Of a stretch of DNA of 64,000 nt, positions 10,301-21,839 are shown in pieces; position 1 is the stretch's first letter; each line of letters begins with the position of its first letter. Under the pieces are notes generated by a model. That model was not told the DNA's origin, searched no databases, and saw nothing but the letters and a program-made list of their open reading frames with translations. The translations under genes and the position numbers were made by a program. The stretch covers positions 19,935,073 to 19,999,072 of the forward strand of contig JAOANR010000015.1 in assembly GCA_030278955.1 (NCBI GenBank), given 5' to 3'. The DNA is from Hygrophila difformis. Lineage: Eukaryota; Streptophyta; Magnoliopsida; Lamiales; Acanthaceae.

Positions 10301-11076
10301 CCGAGAGAACAATCCAAACACTAGAAGACATGCTGAGAGCATGCGTGTTGGAATTCAAAGGAAATTGGGAATCTCATTTACCCTTGATTGAGTTTTCCTA
10401 TAATAATAGTTACCATGCTAGTATTGGCATGGCACCTTTCGAGGCATTGTATGGACGAAAGTGCCGAAGCCCTTTGAGCTGGGAAGAAAACGATAAGTCC
10501 GTGGTAGTGGGACCACAACTTATCGAAGACATGGCTCAACAAATCAAAGTGATTCAAGGGAAGATGAAAGCCGCTCAAGACCGTCAAAAGAGTTATGCCG
10601 ACGTGAGACGACGAGACCTAGAATTTCAAGTGGGAGATAGGGTCATGCTAAAGATATCACCCATGAAGGGGGTGATGCGCTTTGGCAAACGAGGGAAGTT
10701 AAGTCCTCGATACATAGGACCTTACGAAATTCTAGAACGAGTCGGAACTCTAGCCTACCGATTGGCTTTACCGCCACACTTAGATCGAGTTCATAATGTC
10801 TTCCATGTCTCACAACTAAAGAAGTATGTGCCGGACCCGACACATGTACTTCAACCAGAGATAATTGAGCTCGATGAAGACTTGACTTACGAAGAAGTCC
10901 CAGTGCGTATTCTCGATACTAAGGAACGAGTAACGAGGAACAAAACCATCAAAATGATCAAGGTTCTTTGGTCAAACCACGAAAGTGAGACGGCAACTTG
11001 GGAAGTAGAATCCGATATGAGGGAACGATACCCGACATTGTTCCAAACCGATACCGACACAGTTATGGGGACATAA
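7138..11076 (+). CDS. Gypsy-A pol: nucleocapsid knuckles, protease, RT, RNase H, integrase, chromodomain
   Basis: The open frame spans 1,312 codons and begins at a GTG with no proper ATG; true homology starts about 7280, after the frame change from gag. Counting from 7138, an atypical C-X2-C-X3-H-X4-C is at residues 52-64 and a classical CCHC knuckle at 70-83. A Gln/Asn-rich linker follows, then the aspartic protease DSG at 192-194 and reverse transcriptase with FIDD at 525-528. RNase H (YSDAS) is near 672-676. Integrase has the HHCC zinc finger H889, H896, C926, C929 and the catalytic D959, D1020, E1056 with D-35-E spacing. The last ~55 residues ([10 protein letters not shown]...[15 protein letters not shown]) form a chromodomain that should bind heterochromatin marks and direct integration. 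No internal stop is present. Confidence 0.96.
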   Translation: MGSPAGVLKTREVEIHETRTTLEGTSNAEGRIGPNKTTLGGGSIKKIRYPPCPRCGRPHLARGCPQQGACYRCGRMGHVRRECRTRLENITKRDDLVAGQEQPQNQNGRNGNNQGYRPPQNRPQNQNQNQRPPPPQNQNQQQNQQPNGNQQGNQGRPMGRLNVVNQADVPEQGEVMAGTFHVLNTPLRILFDSGASCSIIASRIVPELDLPKCERISLGIQLPSGEVVSCSKRYNGIPIVIKNVEFFANLVEFNLRDFDIILGMDWLSQYKAVIECQKQKITLSKSRGKRVIFYSQPPKKSNKIVSALKLSNLMRKGYELYACYVHNLEAEENKVDSIPVVREYPDVFPEDVPGMPPARDLEFTIDLIPGTEPVSKAPYRMAPLEMKELKEQLEELLGKGYIRPSTSPWGAPVLFVKKKDGGLRLCIDYRGLNQVTIKNKYPLPRIEDLFDQLKGASVFSKIDLRSGYHQLRIAEKDIPKTAFRTRYGHYEFTVLSFGLTNAPAMFMNLMNNVFRELLDQCVVVFIDDILIYSKSEEEHAKHLHQVLEILRRNQLYGKLSKCDFWLKEVAFLGHIVSADGVSVDPAKVSAVTEWATPKSPTEIRSFLGLAGYYRRFVKDFSRIARPLTQLLKKGAKYEWTEACESSFQELKKRLTTTPVLTLPSENGDFEVYSDASKEGLGCALMQDSRVVAYASRQLKPHEENYPTHDLELAAVVFALKIWRHYLYGRKCRMFTDHKSLKYIFTQKELNLRQRRWLELIKDYDLEIAYHEGKANVVADALSRKTQHVTNSLVIPPALYMDLARLELELVHPGTVRETVTAMVVETPILDEIRLAQPGDPKLEKIKGYIAEGKAIGFAVHEDGSIRFKGRWCVPLKCAELKQRLMEEGHNTPYSVHPGGDKLYKDLKEIYWWPGMKKEVANFVARCLTCQKVKAVRHKPLGLMQPLEIPSWKWDSISMDFVSGLPRSPKGMNKIWVIVDRLTKTAIFIPMKDTWTMDQLARAYIDNVVRRHGVPHDIISDRDSRFVSHFWTELQKALGTQIKMSTAFHPMTDGQTERTIQTLEDMLRACVLEFKGNWESHLPLIEFSYNNSYHASIGMAPFEALYGRKCRSPLSWEENDKSVVVGPQLIEDMAQQIKVIQGKMKAAQDRQKSYADVRRRDLEFQVGDRVMLKISPMKGVMRFGKRGKLSPRYIGPYEILERVGTLAYRLALPPHLDRVHNVFHVSQLKKYVPDPTHVLQPEIIELDEDLTYEEVPVRILDTKERVTRNKTIKMIKVLWSNHESETATWEVESDMRERYPTLFQTDTDTVMGT

Positions 11077-11084
11077 CTGCAATC

Positions 11085-11305
11085 TTAAGGGGGAGAGGAT
11101 GTCATACCCCCTAATTTTTCGGGCAATCTTGTAAACTTTTGAACTACGTTATGGCTTGATCCCTTTACCGGGTACGTAGGCAGCTTAGAAGTTTTAATTC
11201 TAAGTTCAGTCACAACATAATAAAACAAACACAAGACCTTAGCACGAGACGAGAAAAGCCGAAACACAACTTCGGGGACGAAGTTGATTCTTAAGGAGGG
11301 TAGAC
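11085..11305 (+). other. Gypsy-A 3' untranslated region with two polypurine tracts
   Basis: The first tract (TTAAGGGGGAGAGGA) is followed at 11100 by TGTCATACCCC, which looks like an LTR start. The second (TTAAGGAGGGTAGAC, ending 11305) immediately precedes the real 3' LTR (TGTAATACCCG). The sequence between them (ACTACGTTATGGCTTGATCC, TACGTAGGCAGCTTAGAA) matches the first ~130 bp of the Gypsy-B LTR, whose LTR starts at the first tract. Confidence 0.85.
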
Positions 11306-13903
11306 TGTAATACCCGAGAATTTTCCAACATAAAATAAAACAATAATTAAATAAATAAATAATAAATAAAATAAATACTATAAATAAATAAACCAATCCA
11401 GCAAATAAAAGAAATAAATAAAGATAAGGAAATGAGAAATGAGACTTTTACTTAAAAAGGAATTAAAGGAATTTAATTCAATAAAAGGATGGATAAATGG
11501 TACACCAAAACCCGACACTAATGAACTCGAGTATTCGAGTCCAAAACATCCAATTAGACTGAGAATAAAAATTAGAGAGAAAGTAAGAACCCGAATATAC
11601 CCCGGAAATCGGAATTCGGAAGCATAGAGGGATAGAAACCCGAAAGAGAGGCGGAAACGCACGACGGATCGCACGACCCGCCCGGACCGAAGTCCAGGCG
11701 AAGTCGGCGCGGTGGCCGCGCGGTAAAGGGGGTTCAGCGCGCCACGACCGCGCCACCCCACAGATTTGGTTGTTGCGTGAATCTCTCACCCGAACGCGGA
11801 TTTTTCGACTTTCGGTTGAACATCTCTCGACTCCAGACTTCTAGGTCGGTCTTGGACGCCCTAGGGACTGAGAATTCTATAAATAAGCCCCTTGGGAGCC
11901 CCGAACAAGTTTACGAAACCCTAAAGCATTCTATACGTTCGAAACCCTAAATCCGGAGTCGTCGGAGGCACGAAACCAAGACGAACGCTGTTGCACGAGT
12001 TCTCTACAGATCTCCATAGTCGTGGTAAGTCTCGGTCCAATCTTTATTCAATAAACGATTCGAAAACGAATCCTAATCATCTCCTTTTTCTTTCTACAAC
12101 CCCGTATCGAATCTAGATCGTAGAACCCGACGAACGGAGAGGAGAAACGGTGATCTGGAAGCCACGCCTCCGAATTGGACATTCCCGACGTTCATAGACA
12201 CTGTAAGTTAACCTTACATGGTTTTGGGAGATTTTAAAACATTCGAAACCTAAAAGAATTGACAAGAATCATAAATCTGTCCACTTTTGTTTTCCTACCG
12301 ACGCAACAGAATTGTTGAATTTTTCCGACCTTTAAAACAAACTCAAACGGAAAAACTTAAAAGACGAAAAACGTTCCTAAGACTTAGACCTAGCTACTGT
12401 AAAAATTTGAGAATTTTTGGAGTTGATTTGATATGTGAAAACCCGTTGAAACCGAACTGTTTGATTTTAGATCTTGAAATCTTGGACAGAACTTAGGAAT
12501 GATCTTGATCTCGTTTTTGACATAGGATCTAGGCTGTTTTAGATCTTTGGCCGAACATGAAAGTTGTAGATAAATGTCTTAAGATGATCCCTGTCAAATT
12601 TCATTAATTTTGGAGTTGAATTGATATGGTAGAAATTGAAATCTTTGATCTGTGATGTATTAAACTCGGACAGATTTCTTGTTATGCGAAAATTGGCATT
12701 TTTGACCTACTTAGGTATCTCGGATTGAAAAAGTTAAAACACAAAAGTTGTAGATCTTGATGTTTCCGAATCAGATATGAAATTTTGGAATTTTTGGAAT
12801 TAAATCTGATTTTAGACGAATTTTGGAGTAAACTGTGATTTACCGAACGAAATTTTGGAATCTTGTTGAAACATGGAATTAACCTTTAGGGTTGAAACGA
12901 ATTGAGATATTATTTCTAAATTAATACATTGGAAGGCAGATTTTAAAAACTAAATCCCCTTACAAACTTGATAAATTAAAATTAGGGGTGAGTGCTCTGC
13001 AGGGTGCCCCCTAACGGTTCACTTCGTGCCGTAATGGACGATGGTGACCCCGCGCGCTATACTTGAAATGTGACATTGCCAAAACGGCGAAACTTAGAGC
13101 CTACACTCTCGTGAATATCCGTATGGGTTTCCCGATGCTCCGGAGTGGTACTGGGTATGGCTGATACGGCTGCGGCCGCCGGGCTACCGGCTAAACTTGT
13201 TGACATCGCGATCTTTATCGTGAAACTTGAAATACCAAATCGGGAATGTAATGGGGATTCTAAATTAAATTAAACTAGATTAAATGATATTGTTGTCCAA
13301 TTAAATTATTAAATGCTTTATTTAAATTATGGTTATTATCTTGAACCATGTGATAGGTGCTATTAAATAGAGCCTGAGATAGATTGTGCTATATGATATG
13401 GATTATATGAAATCAAATATTATGTTATTATCATGCTTTTGTTAAATTATTAAAGTATGGCTTTTTAAACCCTACGATCATGCATGTGTTAACTTACTCA
13501 GCAATTTTGCTGATCAAAACCATTTTTATTCCTTTCTTTACAGAATATGTGGAATGAGCATGTGTGAGCACGAATCATGCATGGGATTTTGGGAACTTTT
13601 ATTTTGCTTTTAAATTTCGTACTTAGACTATATTATGAACGGGCCTGTTTAACCCGTGTTTTGGCCATGTCGGCCCTTTTTATATTTTCCGCTGCGATAC
13701 TGTACTAAACTAAATATTTCCGCTGCGCTATACTATTATTATTTTCGATTTATATTGTATGGGCTATTTTGAATGCTTTAAATGTTTTAAACACTGCAAT
13801 ACCTAGCCTTGCATCTCTTTAGTAAGCTCGGAGAAACCGTGTCTTACTAGGGAGATGTGGCGGTAACATCCCGACCTGGGTTACCAAAAACCGGGGTGTT
13901 ACA
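11306..13903 (+). repeat. 3' LTR of Gypsy-A
   Basis: It is 2,598 bp, collinear with the 5' LTR at an offset of 8,659, with about 13 substitutions and no indels seen by eye. The copy of the conserved hairpin is at 13499-13512 and that of the TATA box at 11878-11885. It is followed by the target duplication TCTGC. Confidence 0.97.
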
Positions 13904-13908
13904 TCTGC

Positions 13909-14021
13909 GTTGGCAATGAAGGACGCATCTCCCAAAGCAGTTCTTTGCATACACAATGCTCGAACCCGAGACATTGCTTAAGCGATTAGAGCTACAATCC
14001 ACTCAAGACAACTGTTGTTGG
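13909..14021 (-). mobile_element. SINE family 2, copy a, tRNA-like 5' part
   Basis: This continues the SINE interrupted at 2646. On the minus strand it contains the box-A-like CGCTTAAGCAATG and the box B GGGTTCGAGC typical of this family, which also has copies at 48.2, 48.4, 50.5, 50.9 and 51.0 kb. It ends against the direct repeat TTACTTTAGCA at 14022-14032. Confidence 0.85.
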
Positions 14022-14290
14022 TTACTTTAGCATAATTAATTTTTGGCGTGTATTTAGCATAATTATTTCTATTATACCTAGGTTGTTTTTAAATCACAAA
14101 TTAGTTCCACTAAAAGTATTTCACTGCCCGGTACGTTCGACATGCAATCGGCACCGTCAAACTTGACTCCTTCACACCATTGACCATACTGCCTGCTTAA
14201 CTTTGGCCATGCTGAAAAAACTTGTGTTATTTACTGGTATATATGGGATATCATGCTGCCTACAGTCATGCCATGATCACAGATTCATAA

Positions 14291-14688
14291 GGGTGTATTC
14301 TTTTGGTATTTTTATGGATTTTGAAAAGTGGGTTGATTTAGAAAATCTATGGACTCCACGTAGAGTTGATTGATTTTGTACAGACTCTATGTAGAGTTTG
14401 ACTGACTTGACAAAATCCGTAGAAATTTGGAGAGATTTTGCATTGTTATAATTTTTAAAAGAATCCATTAAAGTCTATGAAGAATTAAAATCCATACATT
14501 GTTGAATACCTCAAAATTTTTAAAGGCTTTTTAAAATTTGTATTGAATACATCTAGATTTTTAAAGACTTTTTAAAATCTGTATTGAATACCTCTAGATT
14601 TTTCAAGACTTTTCAAAATCTAAATTGAATACACTCAGACTTTCAAACTCCAAAAAAATCTCATAGACTCTCTATCCAATACACCCCC
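14291..14688 (+). mobile_element. Tourist-like MITE, copy 1
   Basis: It starts GGGTGTATTC after TAA and ends CCAATACACCCC. The interior is built from repeated GAATACNTCTAGATTTTTAAAGACTTT-like blocks and contains no protein motif. It is about the same length as copy 2 and inverted relative to it. The right target duplication is eroded. Confidence 0.75.
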
Positions 14689-14814
14689 GTCGGCCGTCAG
14701 TGTCTTGTTATACTCATATAATGTATGCCCTATGAATGGTTGTGTCTGCTTACATCACATTTGAAGTTTACTATAGGTTACTCACTGCTAGGTACTTCTA
14801 CAATGCTAAAATTA

Positions 14815-15204
14815 GGGGTGTATTGGATTGAGACTCTATAAGATTTTTTTTTTTACTTTGAAAGTTGGGGTGTATTCAATATAGATTTTAAAAAGTCTTT
14901 AAAAATCTAGATGTATTCAATATAGATTTTAGAAAGTCTTTAAAACTCTAGAGGTATTCAATACATATTTTAAAAAGTCATTAAAAATCTAGAGGTATAC
15001 AACACTCTATGGATTTTAATTCTTTATAGATTTTAATGGATTCTCTTAAAAATTATAACTAAACGAAATCTCTAAAAAATCAGCCAGACTCTTCATGGAC
15101 TCTATAAAAATCAGTCAACTCTAAGTGGAGTCTATGAACTTTCTAAATCCACCGACTTTTTCAAGTTCATAAAAATCTAACAAAATCTCAAACGAATACA
15201 CCCC
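14815..15204 (-). mobile_element. Tourist-like (PIF/Harbinger) MITE, copy 2
   Basis: The 390-bp element has ends GGGGTGTATTGG and CGAATACACCCC and a perfect TTA target duplication (14812-14814 and 15205-15207), as PIF/Harbinger transposition leaves. It is the reverse-complement relative of copy 1, which lies 126 bp to the left. Confidence 0.85.
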
Positions 15205-16507
15205 TTAATATAAAAAATGCTAGATTCTCAACATATATAGTCATAATGTGCTATCACCCCAAATGGAATATATGCTAAAATACACGCGCAACGCATGCTG
15301 GGATGCAGCATGCCACATGATGTGATACCATATATTGCCGTTTTACAATAATCTTTTCCAATTGCACTGTATATTTCAGGTCTGGGCGTTGTGCACGTAA
15401 GTGCGTGCCCGGTGCCACACAGTGCTAAGACATTGATCCTCAATGGTGTAAATCTATGATATTCTAATAATTTAACGAACAATTAGCAATAGACCTGAAC
15501 ACATACATCATTTACATTGACATAAAGTCATAAACCAACCGTCATCGTTTTAATAGGTGGACTTAGCATGAAACAACAATATAACATCATTCTCCAATTT
15601 GTTATGGTTATGACAATTATGTTGTTGTATACATTTGTGTTTGGACTAATTAAGTTGATGAGAGGAAGATTCAGCCCATTCCATAACTTGGCCCAATGCA
15701 AGCCCATCAAGGCCCAACAGCATGTTGGCGGCCCACGTGGTATTATTGGCCCAACTGATTTTCCTCTTGCCGAGCTCAACTCGTGTACAAGCCCAACAAT
15801 CTTCTGTCTTCATGTCATCTCACCCATTCCCAAACGATTTCAGATTGCGTCAAACACAAGAGCAAATAGAAATGCTGGCGGGACCCACAGGTTTGGTTAT
15901 CTTCATTAAAGAGACGTCATCAGCAAAGAACATCTCCCCGTCGCCAGCCATTTCGGAACACCGGCATCAACTCTCCTCTCCAAATGCCATCCCCGGCGAA
16001 GTTCCCGAGCTCCGGCCATGCTTGCAGCCGGCTTCCGCTCGCCATCCGTCCCCGTCAACTTCAACAGCCGCTGCTCTTTCGTTGTCACCATCGCCGGCGT
16101 CTATCCGGCCACCTTCGACTCCATCTGCTCGTCACTTTGTCAGGCAGCCCGTCGCCTCTCTTCAATCATCACTTCTCCAACTCCAAAAGCTCCGTCGTCG
16201 ACCGCACACCAATTCCGACATGCACGGCAGCTCTCACCTTCGTTGTTGGAGAAAACCCTACCTCCATGGCTGTCTTACTCTTTCCGTTGCAAGACCCGCA
16301 AGCAGCCGAGCCTCCGCCAAACCTTGGCAACGCCGCCGGCTGCCCCAAGTCCCAACACCATCACTGGTATCAACACGGCGGCATCCCCACTCATGGCCGA
16401 CTTAGGTCCGAACTCCGTAAAACCCTCGCCGTCGTCCACTCTCCGACCATCATCAACAACCATATCCATTGCGCTGCCCGTCGCTCAACTTCCGGCACAC
16501 CGCCATC
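15205..16507. other. No confident gene; AT-rich spacer then a GC/CT-rich stretch
   Basis: 15205-15560 shows nothing recognisable. From about 15660 to 16507 the composition turns C- and T-rich with CCGTCGCC-like repeats. Several overlapping Ser/Pro/Arg-rich ORFs occur on both strands, the longest being 15722-16405 on plus (227 codons). Overlap in several frames and low complexity make a real protein unlikely. The motif AGGCAGCCCGTCGCC recurs at about 17362, beyond the hAT remnant, so both sides may have been one unit before an insertion. Confidence 0.5.
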
Positions 16508-16805
16508 CAGTGGCGATTCCAGGATTTAGAACTAGCGTGTGCAAACCCCATCAAATCAATTATAAAAAAATAATCATGTTAATTACGACACTCGTCGACG
16601 CATTGATATTTCTTGAAAAAAATTCTTAACTTGATCTACATCATCTAGTATTACTTTTTTTTTTTACATAAGACAACAGTGAATCATTTATCATTTCATC
16701 ACTCATAGGATTCTGCAATTCGGATTTGACAATCTTAATCACATAAAATATTCTTTCACTGCTGCAGTTGCCATGGCCAAAATCAATGACATTATGATCA
16801 ACAAA
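16508..16805 (-). pseudogene. hAT transposase C-terminal (dimerisation) remnant
   Basis: On the minus strand, 16740-16680 reads KIVKSELQNPMSDEMINDS followed by LLSYVK. This resembles the conserved hAT-C block of TTF-type/ZMYM1-like plant transposases (KIVKTELRNRM...NDSL). Just upstream, MATAAVKEYF resembles the preceding V-E-R-F-S motif but needs an indel. Near 16570 the line ends with MRRRVS and a stop. On plus, the TIR-like CAGTGGCGATTCCAGGATTT lies at 16508. Multiple frame changes show it is dead. The right end is not defined; AAATCCAGGGGCGTCAGGGG at about 17201 may belong to it. Confidence 0.7.
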
Positions 16806-17455
16806 TACACCAAATTATAGGTTTTGTCCTTATTTATTTTTTGTTGAAATATAAACAAGATTCATTATTTAATGATTAGTGCCTTAACAAGTACCAGCAG
16901 AACAGAAGAAAAAACAAAACAGAACAGAAAGTCAGAAAGTCATATAACTCCAATGCAAAAAAAAATGGTTTATTATTTTAATAGACTAATTGCCCAAAAG
17001 AATTTAGTTTAAATACCAATTCTATTGCCACAATTCAGTGCTTGAGAATGGGTTTCTATTGACTGAGTTGATGAACGAGAAATTAAATATATAGTACTCA
17101 TATAAATATGTTGACTAACTGCCACAATCGCACAAACTGGAATTGCCCAACTGTTTCTATAAAATATATAATATTATATATATATATATAATTTCTTTAA
17201 AAAATCCAGGGGCGTCAGGGGACACCCTCTACCGCTCTGTAATCGCCGCTGCCGCCATCGTCCATTCCAAGCTTTCCGATCACAGTCGCCATAACCATCA
17301 ATAGCAGCCGCTCCGGTCACCTTCTTCATTGCTCCGACGAACTCAGTCTCCCCTCCAAGAAGGCAGCCCGTCGCCGTCTTGGGAAGATTTGCACACAATT
17401 GTTCCTTTACCAAAAGTCTTGGAAAGGTCCTCGGACCTCAAGTCCCGCAGATCCA
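16806..17455. other. AT-rich remainder of hAT region and GC-rich stretch, no gene
   Basis: 16806-17200 is AT-rich with an (AT)n run at 17166-17190. 17205-17413 is GC-rich with a minus-strand ORF of 79 codons lacking any recognised motif. It shares an AGGCAGCCCGTCGCC word with 16.1 kb. Nothing further can be supported. Confidence 0.4.
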
Positions 17456-20400
17456 TGTAACACCGCGAAATTCATCCTCATAAGGTTTCAGAATGTTACC
17501 GCCACACTTGTCAATCAAGCTCGCTCTTTGGCTAACTTAATTGACAAGTGCTACGGCTAAATATAAATTTTTATAGTATGAACTTTAAAAATAATTGCCA
17601 ATTTTATAAAATATAGACATAAGACAATTTAAAGTACTTAATACCAGAGTCATTGTTCTTTCTCACGCGGAAGCATAAACTAAAGGCAATATATAGGACA
17701 TTAATATTTAAAAGTACGTGGTTCCTTAAAGCAACAATCTTTTGATGAAAGATAATCTCATCCCCAAATACTCATGTCATGAGATGTAGTTCATATGTCA
17801 GCTCCAATATCTGTAAAAAGATAACACAATAACTTTTTATCAGTACAACGGTACTGAGTAAGTCAACCCGCTCCACTTTAAGAAGTGGGTTTTAAAATAA
17901 GGGTTGACACTCATAAAAAAAATAATAATAATAATTTTCACTTTTTCTTTTAAAATGATCACACACATTACCTTTAACAAAATAAATAACTTTCATTCTT
18001 ACCATTGTAGCAACTATGCACAAGAGGACACCATTTTCCATATATCATATCATATCATATCGATCATAAGTCATGACCAGCATGCAGCGGACTCATATAC
18101 AGACACATTCCGGAGCCTCGGGTAACCCATCACGGATACACCCAAGAGTATAGACTCATACATGCAACAACGCCGTTTTGGCACAATTTATCAACAATGC
18201 CGTCTTGGCATATTTAGAGGGGGAGGCCCCGCAAGACACATCCCTAGTGCATTAGCCCTCTATCAAGTATGGCATCTTACTCAAGTTAATAGTGCACAAT
18301 GGATTTAAAAGAGTTTTCCACAATTTTCCACATAATATCCTCTTTAAAAAAGAGTTTTCAACAATATCAAGGGAGTAACCTCATAACAAGGGCATTCAAT
18401 AATGCCAAATATCATTTCAACATTTAACTCCCAATATCTCATAAATATGAAAATATCATTTCATGGATCTCAAAATCCAACAATTTTTCATTTGGACCAA
18501 AAATCAAGTCCAGCGTCGCAGTTTACGCCAAGTCAGTTTAAAAATTCATATGAAAGGCGATTGCTATAAAATTTAAATTTAAACTGTAGATACTCAATAC
18601 ATAGTTGAACAAGTTTCATGTTTACACTTTTCAAAATAAGGTATGGAAACAGTTCAAAAATCGAGTTCTTTTCAGAACATATATTCTGCCAGAAATTCAA
18701 TGGTGACTGTATAATTTTCAACAGGTTTTAAAAATAGTAATTCGCGACCAAAAATTCTGAAATTTTACCACATGGTAGATAACATATATATAAATATTTT
18801 TCATGAATAAATCATTTGGGTTTGAAACACCTAAGACCTTAAAAAATGAGGATTTCAGAAACATTATCATTTCTTAGATTTCAACAAAAAGAGATTTCGA
18901 CCTTTCAATAAAGTGGATCTCATAACTTTTTCATATGAGTTCTAAAAATTATAAAATTTTCCAGAAAGATACTCAACTCAATAAGGAACAAGTTTTATGA
19001 AGGAATCTTTGAGGGATAATGAACCAAAATAGTTTAAAAAGATGGATCTTTACGTAAATGAAAAACTGGCAGATTTTGGTATAATGGGAAAATTCTAATT
19101 TTGTACTCTTAAAACATGGATTGGGATCTCCAAAACTTGAAGTAGAGAGTGTTAACTTACTGAATTGATGTATAAGAGCAATGAGATTCAAAGATAATGG
19201 CCGTTATAACACAAGATTCGCACCACAAATTACGGGTTCACTGAAATTCGACAAATAGAGGAAAATCAATTTATAGTATAAAAATAAAAGATTTAGATCT
19301 CTAAGATACAAGTTTACAAGGAGGATATCTTACTAACCAAGTGTTGAGAAGAGTTAGAACTCTAGAATGATGAAGGTTGCCAAGCCTACAAAACTCCACA
19401 ATCCTTAAGATATGCTCACTATGTGGGAGAACTTTGAAGAATAAAATGGGTAGTGAATTTGGCTAATGAGATGGATGAGATTGGTGTGAAGGCTAGAAAC
19501 TCCCTCTATTTATAGGTTAAGATTTGAACAATTGAACATGACATATTGTGAGAGTGATTACAACCTCACCAATCATCCAATTAAGTGTGTCTTGAGCAAT
19601 AATGGTTAGAGTATTTGTATCCACTCATTTGGTCTTTATAGCCTAAAGAGGCTATTAATTTGGGAGGCTATTAATTTTGTCCATCATGTTGTCTATTAAC
19701 ATAATGGTTTGCCTATTATGGAGGCTATTAATCTTGGTGGGTTCAAGAGATAATTGATTACCTTTCTTTGCTAGCTATTCATCCAAGACACTTGTTAATC
19801 ATGTTGATTTTTCATCTATTTGTTTAGGAAGAAAATTTCTTGCAATTGCTTTTAACCTTATATTTGTGTAAGTAGTGTATCATGAAAATGATTGAAGTAT
19901 TAGCTTGTCTAGAAAAATCATTATTCTTGCCATTATTTAGTGGCATGTATTTAGACTCAATGAGTTGGATATGATAATATAATATTTATTTATTTATTTC
20001 AAGTATTGTATTTATATTAATGTGCTTTCAAAAAGATAATAATAATATATTTGCATGGTTTTATTTTATTCATAACAATACTCAAACCACAAAGTCTTCA
20101 TGTCATCATCAATTAAAAATGATAATCTATGAATATATTTTCTTATATATAAAAGTTAATTCTCATAGATTCACATAAAACTCATACTTTTATTTTTATA
20201 CAAATTTATTCCATAATGAATATCAAAATACTTAAAATATTCACATACTATCCTCATAATAATTTTCAAGACCAATGTGTATATATATAAAAACTTATAT
20301 ATATAATTTAAACAATAGATTTAAAAAATATTCCATAAACTATATAATTCTATTACCCTTGATATTGAAATTTATATTTCTTTTGGAAAAGACAAATTTA

Positions 20401-20538
20401 CATATATAATTTTACAAGTGTTGTTTTGTAGAAAAAATCAATATACTAATTCTTTAAGCAAGTGTTTAAATATTTAATAAAAGTCTACTTAATGAATTAA
20501 AATTATTTCGAGTAATTTCTATGGTATTAAAATCCACA
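17456..20538 (-). repeat. LTR-C: gypsy LTR in reverse orientation (3,083 bp)
   Basis: In the plus sequence it runs TGTAACACCGCG ... AATCCACA. In the sense direction it begins TGTGGATTTTAATACC directly after a polypurine tract (TTAAGGAG at 20539-20546). It carries the conserved hairpin CAGTACAACGGTACTG at 17841-17856. It also has the CATTCCGGAG...AACCCAT...TACACCC block and CGCCGTTTTGGCA, which are shared with the Gypsy-2 LTR at 54.9 kb. No ORF of note. It is the 3' LTR of a minus-strand element whose internal region is lost soon after 20600. The flank ATCCA precedes it on the left. Confidence 0.8.
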
Positions 20539-20600
20539 CTCCTTAAGAATCAACTTCGTCCTCGAAGTTTTAATGATGAAAACTACTGTGTGACAATCTA
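20539..20600 (-). other. Polypurine tract and stub of the LTR-C element's internal region
   Basis: The minus strand reads CTTCGAGGACGAAGTTGATT, then CTTAAGGAG, then the LTR. This motif is shared with Gypsy-A (about 11272-11300) and Gypsy-2 (56678-56715). Further in, TGTCACACAG at about 20595 resembles the Gypsy-B LTR start. Homology ends near 20600. Confidence 0.65.
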
Positions 20601-21420
20601 ATATGCGGAATACAAGATAAAAGTTAATAAAAACAAGTTTTAGGAGATTTTGAACATACCCTATCAAGATTTTGTCGGTCATTACAATCCATTAATTTTG
20701 GAGTGTCTCTTTCTGGAGTTGAAGAAGTCCCGCTTCTTCCGCGCGCGGAAGTCCCCAAAATTGTTAAGCCTTTGCAAGTGTTTCCACCGAACCGTGTTCG
20801 GTCTTCTTCCCCGTCCACCGAACTCATGCACCCGCCCACCGAATACCTTTGGTTCGGTTGATCAAACGCTGGCCACATCTAATTTCCATTTTGTAATAGC
20901 TAGCTATTGTTAGTCACTTATTTATATTGTTAATTAGTGGCTTAGTTTAATTAATCTATAGATTAGTTTCTTAATTACGTAGTATATACAGTAATTAGTT
21001 GGCATTAGGGTCCTAATCATCTTGGTCCTACAAATAGGACCTCCCTACTCTTGTTACCCATCTTTTGCAATTTGAATGAAATCAACTCTTCTTATCCAAA
21101 AGATGACCCGTGAGCTTATACCCTCATACACACCTTTGAATGTTTGTTGGGAAACACTCATCAACCTTGGATGGAAACTACCATAATTGATTATCAAACC
21201 GAGGTTCGAAGGAAAGGATTGGGTTGAGGTCAAGATTTCAAACATATTGGTTGCTTCCCCCGACGATTCTTGTTGCGGTTTTGCTTCCTTATCCTTTGTT
21301 CTTCTTTTCGGTTTATCATCATCTTCCTTAATCTCCTATTTTCTTGTGTTTAATCTATTTTAGCAAGTTAGTAACCAAAGGATCCATGGCACGCTACATT
21401 ATATTTTAATATATAGCGAC
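20601..21420. other. Unassigned; possible old copia-type LTR
   Basis: 20700-20870 is GC-richer and contains the 16-bp palindrome CTTCCGCGCGCGGAAG (20736-20751). From 20907 the sequence TGTTAGTCAC...TAATTAGTTGGC...CTACAAATAGGACC has the look of a short LTR with a TATA-like CAAATAG. No second LTR, primer site or target duplication was found, so this is only a suggestion. Confidence 0.3.
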
Positions 21421-21490
21421 CCTTTCAAGTGAAAATCCAAATAAAACTATGATATTTTCTCGATGTTCTTAGTTCTGAAGAATGATATAT

Positions 21491-21832
21491 ATTACACAGA
21501 ACCTGATAAGACTGGCGTAACGCGACATTCAATGCCGCCGAAAGTACATGCATCTCCATCACCACCGTCTGCCAACAGATCGGTGCAGGTTTCACCATCA
21601 GCCTCATCATAATCATCCGGGTCGACACCATTATGAATGGGGTTCTAGCATTGTCATCCACTTCGATGTCATCGCCGGCAACGTCATTCATATGCAGGCA
21701 TTCAACCACATCTTCAGAGTCCCCATTGTTCGGAGGATTATCGCAGCCTCTTGCAATGTCACAGGTGTCGCTACCTTCATCCGGCAAAGCATTGAGATAT
21801 AACATATCGAATTTGCTGCCGGTTTTCCTCAT
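21491..21832 (-). pseudogene. Possible decayed coding piece, acidic and Cys-containing
   Basis: From an ATG at 21832 the minus strand reads an acidic frame: FDMLYLNALPDEGSDTCDIA, then NGDSEDVVECLHMNDVAGDD. Near 21640 another frame takes over with DPDDYDEADGETCTDLLADG and GDGDACTFGGIECRV before a stop near 21497. Persistent Asp/Glu/Gly/Cys content on both sides of one frame change suggests a single former coding region. No family is recognised. It could be a gene fragment carried by a transposon, or chance. Confidence 0.3.
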
Positions 21833-21839
21833 TCACGCG

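Larger units (their letters stand above)
2647..13903 (+). mobile_element. Gypsy-A: full-length Ty3/gypsy chromovirus (Tekay/Del-like)
   Basis: This is a complete LTR retrotransposon of 11,257 bp. Two LTRs of identical length (2,598 bp, TGTAATACC...GTGTTACA) bound a tRNA-iMet primer site, a leader with an extra ORF, gag, pol and a polypurine tract. The 5-bp target duplication TCTGC is at 2642-2646 and 13904-13908. About 13 substitutions separate the LTRs by eye (0.5%), so the insertion is recent, on the order of 0.2 million years at commonly used plant rates. The long LTRs, Met primer and C-terminal chromodomain fit the Tekay/Del lineage. Gag carries a nonsense codon and a frame change, while the pol frame is open for its full length. 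The element inserted into a family-2 SINE. Confidence 0.97.

Noticed and set aside
15722..16405. 227-codon plus-strand ORF with a signal-peptide-like start
   Set aside because: It is Ser/Pro/Arg-rich, overlaps equally long ORFs in other frames and sits in a CT-rich low-complexity stretch with no recognisable domain or intron structure.
20736..20751. CTTCCGCGCGCGGAAG palindrome as an operator or regulatory site
   Set aside because: It is isolated and short, with no gene nearby to regulate; chance in a GC-rich patch is enough.
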